Shown here one piece after another: positions 32,954-44,226 of a stretch of DNA of 64,000 nt. A program made the translations under genes and the position numbers. This stretch comes from Manis javanica. Lineage: Eukaryota; Chordata; Mammalia; Pholidota; Manidae. Under the pieces are notes generated by a model, which saw only the letters and a program-made list of their open reading frames with translations, was not told where the DNA came from and did not search any database. The stretch lies in contig NC_133165.1 of NCBI RefSeq assembly GCF_040802235.1, forward strand, positions 19,951,623 through 20,015,622, written 5' to 3'. Numbering within the stretch: the stretch's first letter is position 1; every line of letters starts with the position of its first letter.

Positions 32954-35900
32954 CATGAAGATGCCTACAGTGACCTTTTTACAGTGTATTCCAGATGTCA
33001 CCACCATCATCATCATTCAAAGGATCCAGGAAGAAAGGCTTTTCTAAGTCCTGCTACTATAAACCCGTATGTACAAAATATTACGAGCATTTGGAAAAGA
33101 AAGCAGTTTCCAAGTATTTGAATAAAATCTACCCCATACAACAAAATGTGTCCAGTTTTGTTCCTTTAGCTATTAGGATGCCAGTGTATGCGAACAGATT
33201 ATTGAACATCTCGAATAGATTCAGTACATTATTATTCAAGCAATTCCAGTCTTTTAGAGGCTTTTCAACTTTTTAAGCCATGAAATATTTCTTCAAAATA
33301 AATGTACATGGAAGTTTAATATATGAAAACAGAATGTTAGTGGTGTTGAACGTCTCTCTTAACAGATTTTTATTACAGCATTATTTGAAAGATCAAGATA
33401 GACTACCAAATGCAATGTGCCAGCAGTTGTTAGGAAAAATATAAGCCAGGAACCTTTTGAAACTTTTTGCTGGGCTCATCTTTAAGTGTTCGGGAGGTTG
33501 TCAATTAGAAAAATCAAAGCAAAACTGGTAAACTATTCACTATCATTATAGAAACATGGAGCCAATATTTCATTAACTATACCTAAAGAAGGGAAAGAGA
33601 CAAATCTAATAAAACAAAAGAAAAATCCCAAATCACTGGCATTTGACTTTGGAATACTGTCTGACAAATTCTCTACACCCAGTTGGGCTGTACCCTAATC
33701 TCAGCAGCCTGGGAGCAGGTTAAGGATGTGAAAGTGGAGGGTTTGAGGCCATTGCAGAACACCGGCCAGGGGTAGACAGTTGTCCATTTGCACTGATGCT
33801 AATTTCTTACAACTGCAGAGCTGAGTGCTGAGATGGACAGATGGCTGTGTTCGTGCTCCTCAGCTCTCCTCCCAGCCCCACCCATGTAGTCCCCGCTCCT
33901 CACCCTGGCTGCAGTCTCCTCCTTGTGACACTTCCACTGCTCTTGTCACCACTCTCTTTTGACTGAACTATTTTAGCCATGAGATCAGAGTAGCTGACAC
34001 CATCAGAGCAGTTAAAGAAGGATGAATGGCCCTGTTTGTCCCAAATTAAAAGAAGCCTCTGGAGTGTTTTCAGAGTCCACACTCCTCTTCATTGTCTGCT
34101 TCCCTGAAGATGCTCTTGACTATATGGGCCTTCACTCAACCTGCCTGCATAATTTATTTTCCCCCTGCTTCCTCATACCAGAATATTTGCTAATTCACAG
34201 GAAGGAGGATCATGTCATTAAACGTTACATAATGTGCAGGTATTAAAAAGGAAAATAAGATGAAATGAAAATCCAAGTATCCCCTATATGTCCTCTTGAT
34301 TATCAATCAATTTATCTAACAACAAAAAGTTTCTGTATTACTTTGGACTCTCAGGGCTACTAATGCAGATACATACATTAAATGTCTCTTAAAAACATCA
34401 GGTGAAAAATTTGCTTGTTGAGCAACTGCAGTATTACTTTATAAATTTCTTGAAGAGGAGGTTAATAATGGTCAATCATCACCTAATATTTCTTATGGAG
34501 CCAGAATATATAAAATATGAAGGAGGGAATCATCTGAAAACAGCCACTCTGAGGAATGAAAACAAACCCTTGTAAAGCAAAGAAAGGCACATGTAAAATG
34601 ACCTGGTTCAACATTCAAACAGTAGTATTAACTGAGTACCTGCTATAAGTCAGACACTGTAGTAGACACTGAGAATTTGCACAACAGGAACAAGATCTCT
34701 GTATGGTGCATACAAAGGCATAATTCCCCAGTGGTCCAGTCTTGGGATTGTACTGCATTTAAGTAGAAATTCTGATCTTTTTTTCCATTACTCATGAAAG
34801 TTCTTGACTGCTTGAATACACAATCTGGGAGAATATTCATTAAACTTGGTTTTTTGCTATATTCAGGTACCCTGAAGCTTTTGGCAACATCTTACACTTT
34901 GCCCTAGCAGAACCCTCTTTGATTCCTGCCATCTTGTCTTCTTGGTTGCCTTTGTCCACCTTCCATACATACCTCATAATGATAAGCTTCACTTGTTGAT
35001 AATTTTTGTCCCATAATTTTAAGTAGGTCTTGACCTTAGGAATCCTCTGGTCTAATGGAAGAGTAAGAAATACAAATAAATGCTGTAATATGGGGTGGCA
35101 AGTATAACAGCAAGAGGCACAGGTTTGCATGGAAGCGTGAAAGAGAACGACTCACAGTGGGCAGGGAGCCGGCAGTTTGGAGGCTGTGACAGGGAAGGTC
35201 AGGAACTCCTCCTGAAAAAACCTAGGTCAGAACTCATGGAAGATGGAAGCTTTTGTCTCCAGTGACAAACACTGGACACTGACAGAAAACAGTTTCCCCA
35301 TTTTTTTTTCTTAACAAAACAAAACCTCTCACAAATTCTTGAGAATTTGGTGATTTTTGTACTGACCCCTCGGCATTAAGGTAGACTTCCGTCTGTGTGC
35401 TGTCCCTTCAACCACTTCCTGCACAAATATTAGCAAACACATCTGCTTCTGTAGGAAACATACACACACCCCCAAACTAAAAAGCTATAAAACTTTAACA
35501 CATCAAAAATCATGAACTGATGGATTGTAAAAGGAACGACAGCAAAATATGAGGGTAACATAAGAGTTAAATTTATAAATCTTAAAGCAGCATCTAAACT
35601 CATCTTTTTAGATTTTCACAACTCTTCTCTTCTTTAAAATATTTGGATAGAAATAAATATGTATAAAAAAAAACCTCTAGGGGCCTGTGACCTTCTAAAA
35701 GTCAAGTCCTAAAATCTCTGAAATTTGACCCAAACATGGCTAGGGAGCTATTGATACAGCATAAGTGATTTATCACAAGTAGTGGCTTTACTTTAAAAAT
35801 GCACCCAAACAGAAATTGGAGATGTAGAACACTATGTAATATTCAAGACTATTTAAGAACCCCTCCAAATGGAGCAACATGGTTATTCAATTAATTCAGG

Positions 35901-37150
35901 TGAATAAATATTATACTTTAATTGTTATCTCAGTCTGATACAAGCTGAAGCACACTGTGCTTTATCACACAAGGTACAGTTCTTGGTATAAAGTGAAAAT
36001 TTTAGAAAATAGGGTGCATAATGGAAAAGTAATTGTTCCTCAAGACATGTGCGTAACTTGTAATCTTGAAAATTAATTCTTCCTGGGCCATGTTCCAGTA
36101 TTTCAGAACAATTATTTCCAAAGGAGAGCCACCAAATGATAGGTAAAAGAACATGCACAATCCTGCAGACCCCCTCCGCCCCCGGGGAACAGCTCAGAAA
36201 TTGGTCAGGATCCCACAAGAAATTTTTTTTTCTAAGTGTAATTTCATTACGGTACATGCTGCAAATGAAGGTATGAGTGGAAAAGTGAGCAGTGGAAGGA
36301 AAGAGGTAAAGAAATGGAGTTCTAGAAACCACATACCAAACAACTGCTGACGAATGTGAGCATTCTTGTACAGTTAAAACTAGTTTTGAGTGCAGAAAAG
36401 ATTTTCAGGATATTTTATTAATACCCTTTTATTACAACTACAGATACTGAAAACTAATTCTTCCTTAAGCTTTTTATGTTCAGTCTATTATTCTATTAAA
36501 AAATCTAGCAAATATTTACAACCACTTGTTAAGGGGATTTGAATAATACTGGCTTGTTTCTACCTATAAACTTGACAACTTAAGCACCTTCAAGTATTAT
36601 AAACATCATTTATAAATTTAATTTAGTCTACTTCCTTTTCAGTTAAAAATGGCTGATTGACAAACCTGTCCCAATATTTAAGGAATTCAGATAAATCAAA
36701 TTAATTTTATGAAACTGATGACACTTGAGCTTTTAAAGTATCCCAGCACTGTGTGTGACCTTAAGACTCAACAAAATAATCAATCAGTTACACATTTGAA
36801 ACTAAAGTCAATAAGATCATCACTCTAAGATACCACATTTCTTCAGATATGCCAAACACTGATTTGGCATAAATTTCTACCATAAAAATATTAGTGCTAT
36901 GGTTCTGATTATTGTAAACATTTTTATACTAATCCTAAATACTCCCAGAGTTAATGCTTCTTCATCAGGAGACAACAGCATTCTCTAACTTAGCTCCCTT
37001 TTGACTGGCAATGTTGACTGTGAGTGATGTCTGCAACTTCAGACCTCCAGGGCCGTTCTCACCCCCCACTGTTTTGGTGATTATTATCTGAGGAATTATC
37101 TTCTCAACATGCTTAATGGCCAGAGAATTTGGCCATATCTAATCTTCAAT
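32954..37150. other. Mostly unique non-coding DNA
   Basis: No gene or clear repeat. A short patch near 34620-34690 ('gtacctgctataagtcagac', 'actgtagtagacactgag') resembles an old mammal-wide repeat carrying the 'tactatgtgccaggcactgt' motif. Open stretches such as 35925-36332 (minus, 135 codons) have no recognisable domain. Confidence 0.45.
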
Positions 37151-37572
37151 TTACAAAAACTCATTAGCTCCACTTCTTGCTGCATATATCTCCATGATCC
37201 AAGATACTAGTGGCATCTTTATAATCACCTAGGGGGCCCTGTGCAATCTGGACCTGACTCCCACCCCCATCCCCACACATTTCCTCTCTTACATAACCCC
37301 CTACTACTCTCTCCCTTACTCAATCCATACTAGTTTCTTGCTGCTTTTGGTCCTTGTCTAATGTGCTCAGGACCTTTGCACTGGCTCTTCCTTCTGCTTG
37401 CAATAGTCATCTCCCAGATGTCCACACATGGCTTCTTCCTGATTAGCATCAGGTCTTTGCTCAGATATCATCTTCTCAAAGGGTCCTAACCAGACCACCC
37501 TACTTGAAACTGCATCCCTTCTCCCTCTCTTCACTACTCACTTGTTTTTCTGTTTTTGTCTTCTATTTTCTT
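37150..37572 (+). mobile_element. L2 fragment
   Basis: L2 landmarks: 'ctcaggacctttgcactggc', 'cttccttctgcttgcaatag', 'atcaggtctttgctcagata', 'ctcaaagggtcctaaccaga' and 'ttcactactcacttg'. Decayed and non-coding. Confidence 0.75.
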
Positions 37573-37574
37573 AT

Positions 37575-38040
37575 ACTTTTTATTTTAAGATAATTGTAGA
37601 CTCATAAGCAGTTGTAAGAAATAATAGAAAGAGATCCCTCTCATTTTTCCCAAGGGTAACATCTTATAAAACTATAATACAGAATCACAGATAGGATTTG
37701 ACATTGATATAAACCATTGATCTTGTTCAGTTTGCCCCCATTTTACTTGTAGTCATGTGTGTATGTGTGTGCGTGCATGCACATGTGTGCACACGCATTT
37801 AGTTCTGTGCAGTTTGGTCACATGCACAAGTCTGTGTCTGTACCAATGCAGTTAAGATAGAGAACCGCTCCATCATCACAAGTCCTGTGTTGTCCTTTTA
37901 TAGCCATGACAACCTCCCTTCCTGCCCTTGCACCCCTCCTTAACCCAGGGCGACCACTAATCTGTTCTCCACTTTCATAATTTTGTCATTTTAATAATGC
38001 TATGTAAGAGGAATCACACAGTGTGTAGCCTTTAGATTGG
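37575..38040. mobile_element. Old L1-derived piece with GT-rich tract
   Basis: 'taattgtagactcataagca', 'gacattgatataaaccattg', 'gcgaccactaatctgttctc' and 'gaggaatcacacag' are the landmarks of a common mammal-wide L1-derived segment, usually annotated antisense to L1. A degenerate GT/CA tract lies at 37750-37796. Confidence 0.55.
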
Positions 38041-38454
38041 CTGTTACCACTCCTGGGCTGAATTTTATTGAGTTAGGGATGCTCCTCTTGAGTGGGCCAT
38101 GAGCTTCTGAGGATCTGTGGCCCCTGGGGGAAGACACCCTTCAGGAGGCAGAGGTCAATGAAGGACCTGAGCAGGCAGTTCATGGCCTGGCTGCTGATTT
38201 AAAAATGACACTAAGTGCAGTGTGGAGGAGAGATGGAGTGACTCATGTCCACAGCATCCACTAACTGACCCCCACTAACCTCCATCTCATCATTCTCTCA
38301 GCTTGACATTTACCCAAATTATCAAGACCCCACCCATACATTGGGGTCACTGTCTCTCAACAGAGTAAGTTATAAAGTAATTAATTGTCTTCTCCATGTT
38401 TTACTACCATCCCAGTGACCTATCTATGTTGTGATTGTGAATTATAGTGCCCTT

Positions 38455-38510
38455 TAATCCCCTTCTCCCTCCCTCCCCACCTACCCTCCTGAACTCTTCC
38501 CCTTTGGTAA
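38455..38510 (-). other. G-rich 3'UTR tract of L1 copy 3 (minus strand)
   Basis: The C-rich plus strand gives minus-strand runs of three or four G ('gggtaggtggggagggaggg'). It occupies the same 3'UTR position as the tracts in copies 1 and 2. Confidence 0.65.
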
Positions 38511-38589
38511 CCACTAGTCCCTTCTTGGTGTCTATGAGTCTACTGCTTTTTTTATTCCTTCTATTTTGCTTTGTTTTTTATACTGCACG

Positions 38590-41500
38590 AATGAATGAAT
38601 CATTTGGTATTTGTCTTTCTCCACCTGACTAAATTCACTCAGCATAATACCCTCTAGATCCATCCATGTTGCAAATGGTAGGATTTCCTTCCTTTTTATG
38701 GCTGAATAATATTCCATTGTGCATATGTACCACACTTTCTTTATCCATTCATCTACTGATGGACATTTAGGTTGCTTCCATATCTTGGCTATTGTAAATA
38801 GTGCATCAGTAAATATAAGGGTGCATATGTCTTTTCAAATTAGTGATCTTGTTTTCTTTGAACTAATTCTTAGGAGTGGAATTCCTGGGTCAAATGGTAT
38901 TTCTATTTTTATTTTTTTGTGGACCCTCCATATTGCTTTCCAGAGAGGTTGAACCAATTTACATTTCCCACCACAGTGTAGGAGGATTCCTTTTTTCTGC
39001 ATCCTCTCCAGCATTTGTTGTTCCTTGTCTTTTGGATATTGGTCATCCTAACTGGTGTGAGGTGATATCTCATTGTGGTTTTAATTTGCATTTCCCTGAT
39101 GATTAGTGATATGCAGCATCTTTTCATGTGCCTCTTGGCCATTTGTATTTCTTCTTTGGAGAAGTGCCTGTTCAGGTTCTCCACCCATTCCTTAACTGGG
39201 TTATTTGTCTTTGGGTGTTAAGGTGTATGAATTATTTATAAATTTTGGATGTTAACCCCATATCAGATAAGTCATTGACAAATATATTCTCCCATACTTT
39301 AAGATGGCTTTTTGTTGTGCTGATAGTGTCCTCTACTGTACAAAAGCTTTTTAGTTTGATATAGTCCCATTTGTTCATTTTTGCTTTTGTTTCCCTTGCT
39401 CACAGAGATGTGTCCAGGAAAAAATTGCTCATGTTTACATTTAAGAGATTTTTTCCCATGTTTTCTTCTATGAGTTTTATGGTTTTGTGACTTACATTCA
39501 GGTCTTTGATCTTTTTTAAGTTTACTTTTGTGTGTGGAGTTAGACAATAATCCAGCTTAATTCTCTTGCATGTAGCTGTCCAGTTTTCCCAACACCAGTT
39601 GTTGAAGAGACTCTTTCACCACTGTATATCCATGGCTCCTTATAATGTATTAATTGGCTATATATGTGTGGGTTTGTATCTGGGCTCTCTAGTCTGTTCC
39701 ATTGATCTATGGGTCTGTTCTTATGCTAGTACCAAATTGTTTTGATTACTGTGACTTTGTAGTAGAGCTTGAAGTCAGGTAATGCAATCCCCCCTGCTTT
39801 CTTCTTCTTTCTCAGGATTGCTTTGGCTATTTGGGGTCTTTTGTGGTCCCATATGAATTTTAGAACTATTTGTTCTAGTTCATTGAACGCTTTTGGTATT
39901 TGATCAGGATTGCATTGAATCTGTAGATTGCTTTAGGGAGGATGGCCATTTTGACAAAATTGATTCTCCCTATCCATGAGCACAGGATAGATTTCCATTT
40001 ATTGGTGTCTTCTTTAATTTTTCTCATGAGTGTCTTGTAGTTTTCAGAGTAAAGGTCCTTCACATCCTTGGTTAGGTTTATTCTCAGGTATTTTATTCTT
40101 TTTAATGCAATGGTAAATGGAGTTGTTTTCCTACTTTCTCTTTCTGTTAGTTTATTGTTAGTATATAAGAATGTAACAGATTTTTGTGTATTAATTTTGT
40201 ATCCTGCAACTTTGCTGAATTCAGTTATTAGTTCTAATAGTTTTTTTGTGGAGTCTTTAGGGTTTTTTTACATAATATTATGTTGTCTACAAGCAATGAC
40301 AGTTTAATTTCTTCCTTACCAGTTTGGAAGCCTTTTATTTCTTTGTGTTGTCTGATCGCCATGGCTAGGACATCCAGTATTATGTTGAATACAAATGGTG
40401 AGAGTGGGCATCCTTGTCTTGTTCTAGATCTTAGAGGAAAAGCTTTCAGCTTTATACTATTAAGTATGGTGTTGGCTGTCATATATGATTTGTCATATAT
40501 GGCCTTTATTATGTTGAGGTACATATCCTCTGTACCCATTTTATTGAGAGTTTTTATCATGAATGGATGTGAATTTTATCAAATGTTTTTTCAGCATCTA
40601 TGAAGATAATCATGTGATTTTTTGTCCTTTTTTTAATGTCGTATATGATATTAATTGATTTATGAATATTGCATCCCTGGAATAAATCCCACTTGGTCCT
40701 AATAGATGTTCTTTTGATGTATTTTTGAATTTGGTTTGCTAATATTTTGTTGAGGATTTTTGCTTCTATGTTCATCAGGGATATTGGTTTATAATTTCCT
40801 TTTTTTGTGGTGTCTTTGTCTGGTTTTGGTATTAGAATGCTGCTGGCATCATAGAATGAGTTTGGAAGCATTCCCTCCTCTTCTACATTTTGGAAAACTT
40901 TAAGGAGGGTGGGTATTAGGTCTTCACTATATGTTTGATAAAATTCAGCCATGAAACCATCTGGGTCAGGAATTTTGTTCTTACGTGTTTTTTGATTATC
41001 AATTTAATTTCATTGCTGGTAATTAATCTGTTCAGATTTTCTGTTTCTTCCCAGGTCAGTCTTGGAAGCTTGTCTTTTCCTAGAATGTTGTCCATTCCTT
41101 CTATGTTGTCCAATTTATTGGCATATAATTTTTCATAGTATTCTCTAATAATTCTTTGTATTTCTGTGGTGTCCATTCCTTTTTCATTTCTGATTCTGTT
41201 TATGTGTGTACATGTTTTTTTCTTGATATATCTGGCTATTGGTTTATCTATTTTGTTTATCTTCTCAAAGCTCCTGGTTTCATTGATTCTTTCCATTGTT
41301 TTATTCTTCTCAATTGTATTTATTTCTGCTTTGATCTTTATTATGTCCCTCCTTCTACTGACTTTGGGCATCATTTGTTCTTTTTCTAGTTTCATTAATT
41401 GTGAGGTTAAACTGTTTATTTGAGATTGTTCTTGTTTTTTGAGGTAAGCCTGTACTGCTATGTACTGTCCTCTTAGAATAGCCTTTGCTGCAACCCTAAG

Positions 41501-42270
41501 GTTTTGGGATACTGAGTTGTTTTTGTTTGTTCCAATGTACTGCTTGATCTCTGTTTTTATTTGGTCATTGATCCATTGATTATTTAGGAGCATGTTGTTA
41601 AGCCTCCACATGCTTGTAGGCTTTTTTTTGTGTGTGTAATTTATTTCTAATTTCAACCCATCGTGGTCTGAGAAGCTGATTGATACAATTTCAGTATTTT
41701 TAAATGTATGAAATCCTCTTTTTTGTGTACTACTATGTGATCTATTCTGGAGAATGTTCTACATGCACTTCAGAAAAATGTGCCTCCTGCTGCTTTTGGG
41801 TGGAATGTTCTATAGATACCTGTTAAATACAGCTGTTCTAATGTATTGTTTAGTGCCTCTGCTTCCTTATTTTCTCTCTGATTCATCTGTCTTGATGTGA
41901 GTGGTGTGTTAGTCTCCTAAAGTGAATGTGTTGCAGTCTATTTCCCCCTTTAATTATGTTAGTATTTGTTTTACATATTTAGGTGCTCCTATGTTGGGTG
42001 CCTAGATATGTATAATGGTTATATTCTCTTGTTTGACTGACCCCTTTATCATTATGCAATATCCTTCTTTGTCTTTTGCTACTTTCTTTGCTTTGAAATC
42101 CTTTTTGTCTGATACAAGCATTGGTACTTCTGCTTTTTTCTCAGTATTATTTGCATGAAATATGTTTTTCCATCCCTTCACTTTTAGTCTGTGCATATCT
42201 TTGGGTTTGAAGTTGAGTGTCTTGTAGGCAGCATATAGATAGGTCTTGTTTCCTTATCCATTCTGCCACT
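38590..42270 (-). pseudogene. L1 ORF2p pseudogene (copy 3), N-terminus missing
   Basis: ORF2p relic starting abruptly inside the endonuclease ('KKGIEWQNG', then 'HRLKVKGWKN'). The catalytic Asn region is absent and the QETH block reads YKTL. The longest preserved stretch is 246 codons at 40916-41656, covering the endonuclease end to the start of the reverse transcriptase. Further pieces are at 40557-40952, 40234-40560 ('[10 protein letters not shown]' kept), 39875-40063, 39299-39547, 38909-39184 and 38532-38735. The FADD active site reads LVDN, so it is inactive. Several frameshifts separate the pieces. Confidence 0.88.
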
Positions 42271-42370
42271 CTATGCCTTTTTTATGACTTTTACTTTGAA
42301 GTCTGTATCAAGAAGATGGTGATTTCAATTTCATTCAGCCCTTTTTCTGCTGTTTTATCTTGTAGTTTTG
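42262..42370 (-). pseudogene. L1 ORF1 stub and deletion junction (copy 3)
   Basis: Minus-strand 'ctgaatgaaattgaaatcac', 'cttgatacagacttcaaagt' and 'aaaagtcataaa' align with the ORF1 segment at 17180-17216 in copy 2. The next bases, 'aaggcatagagtggcagaat', align instead with ORF2 at about 18171-18190 of copy 2. About 0.9-1 kb, i.e. most of ORF1, the inter-ORF region and the ORF2 start, is therefore missing. The join falls in shared A residues. Confidence 0.8.
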
Positions 42371-42789
42371 TTTGGACCAAATTCCTCCAACTCTTCATAT
42401 TTTCATTGTTTCCTATCAGATACCAGCTTTATGATATAGGTCCCTTCAAGTGCCCAGCAGCTCAGTTTCCTGTGTGGGAGCTCCAGCTGTTGGTGTGCAG
42501 TGGCCAGGGCTCCTTTCTGTCTTGCTTGCAGTGATCTGATTTCAGATGGGCTGTGTGGGAATTTGGCTGATGGCGGCAGCAGGGAGAACACGCGGAGCTT
42601 CACCTCTGCAGTTGCTGTGGCCAGAGTTGCCCCCACCTTGCCTACAGCAATGGTGGGACCACAGGTGAGTGGGACAGGCTTCTGCCCTGAGGAAGCTGTT
42701 CCCAGAACTGGATCCCACAGTTCTTCTGTGGTTGGGCCAAAACAGGGCTGAGAAAGCTCAAAGGGTCTCCCTCTGTCTCCCAACTGTAA

Positions 42790-43370
42790 CACCTGACTCC
42801 ACCGCCGGGTCAAGTGAGCTGCCGGCACGGGGAGGAGCCTCGGTGCGGTGTTGCTGGAGCTGCCAGTGGGGAGCTGCTTCCACCTGGCCTGCTGCAAATG
42901 GCCCCTGCGAGCAGTCCCAGTGCTTGCTGGGAAAAAGGAGCTCCTGGGGCTGGGTCGTAGGTGTGCGTAGGGAGGAGGCTCGGGACCGCATTGCTGGAGC
43001 TGCCAGGGGTGGAGCTGCCTCCCCCTAGGCAGTTGCAATGGCCCCTGAGAGCAGCCCCAGTGCCTGCTGGGAAAAAGGAGCTCCTGGGGCTGGGTCGCAG
43101 GTGTGAGCAGGGAGGAGGCTCCATGCTGCGCCGCTGGAGCTGCAGTGGGAGGAGCCGCCCTCCGTCCACCTGTTGCAATGGTGGGGGCCGCTGGCCAGCA
43201 GGGCTGGTGCCTGCCAGAAGGAAAGAGCTCCCAGGGCTGGCTCCCGCATGTAGCTCCCTGGCTGGCCCAATATAGGGCTGAGAAAGCTTGCCGTTCTCCC
43301 TCTGCCTATCTTGGAGCAAAGTCTGACTTCATTGCTGGCTGGCAGGCAGTGTACCATAGTGGGGATCCTC
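42790..43370 (-). repeat. Tandem ~140-bp monomers in L1 copy 3 5'UTR
   Basis: A unit containing 'gctgggaaaaaggagctcct' and 'ggggctgggtcg' occurs at about 42925 and 43065 (period 140). A diverged third unit lies near 43210, and a partial unit lies at the 42790-42900 edge. Each unit has 'gctggagctgcc' and 'gggaggaggct' blocks and is CpG-rich. Tandem 5'UTR monomers act as promoter units in rodent L1s; a promoter role here is inferred. Confidence 0.8.
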
Positions 43371-43979
43371 ACGCTGTGTTGCCAGCGAGGGGGATGGAGC
43401 GTCTGAAGCTCTTGATGGCTCCCAACCTGTTGGCCTGAGGGCGCGCTAAGGAGGTATTGTCCACCTGACTTTACGCCTCAGCAGAGAGCACTGTGTTATC
43501 CTTGCCCCTCTGGCACCCCTCTCACTGCTGGGGAGTCTTTCAAACTGCCTGCTCTGCTTTTTTTCTCAGGGGGGCCAGTAGAGCATACCTGTTCTCCACA
43601 GTGGCTGGGACCTCAGCCTCCCTAGTGTTCCACCCATCTCTGTCCGCCAGCCCCACCAGTCACCAGGGATCCGTGTAATGTGGGTTCGTGTTTCTGGAGC
43701 AGATCTCCAGGGCCAGGTATTCAGTGGTCCTGGGCTTCTGCTTCCTCACCACTCCTTCTTCCTCTGGCCTGTGGGTTGGGTTTGGAGGAGGGTTTGGGTC
43801 CTGCTGTATCACAGCTTTGCCACTTGACCCTTTTCTGTAGGCTCTTCTCTTCTTCCCCAGATATAGGTAGTCAGTTCTGTAGTCTTCAGTTCGTTTTCAG
43901 GCCTAGCTGTATTTGCTGTATTTTTGTGTGGTCTGTGTTATGTTTGCCTTGCCTTCCTACATCACCATCTTTTTCCCAG

Positions 43980-44226
43980 AATCCTCTTAGACTCTCACCA
44001 TTAATTGTTAACCTCTCATTCTTTTCTCTTCTGTCAATCATTCAATATATTTGACATACTATACATTGTAATTATTACTTGTTTATTTTCTGTTTTTCCA
44101 AAACTCCATGAGGGATGTGATCTTTTCTTTTTTATTCAGTGCTTAATCCCTGTGGGCAAGAACAGTGCCTGACACAAAGAAGATTCTCAAAATATACTTG
44201 TTGAATGAATGAATGAATGAATGAAT
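43980..44226 (+). mobile_element. L2 3' end with (GAAT)n
   Basis: 'aaaactccatgagggatgtg', 'attcagtgcttaatccctgt', 'gaacagtgcctgacacaaag' and 'ttgttgaatgaatgaatgaa' form the classic L2 3' end. A GAAT tetranucleotide run lies at about 44203-44226. Its 5' part is cut by L1 copy 3. Confidence 0.85.

Larger units (their letters stand above)
38285..43977 (-). mobile_element. L1 retrotransposon (copy 3), 5'UTR monomers kept, ORF1 deleted
   Basis: Minus-strand L1 of the same group as copies 1 and 2. Reading from the 5' end: start 'gggaaaaagatggtgatg' near 43977, a long GC-rich 5'UTR with tandem ~140-bp units (about 42790-43370), a stub of ORF1, then ORF2 down to about 38590 and a G-rich 3'UTR to about 38285. 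It is full-ended at 5' but lacks nearly all ORF1 and the first ~25 codons of ORF2. No target duplication or poly-A tail identified. The 3' boundary is approximate. Confidence 0.87.

Noticed and set aside
42403-43319. Overlapping 169-211-codon proline/alanine-rich minus-strand frames
   Set aside because: They are produced by the tandem GC-rich monomers of the L1 5'UTR. Similar frames exist on the opposite strand, which indicates composition rather than coding.
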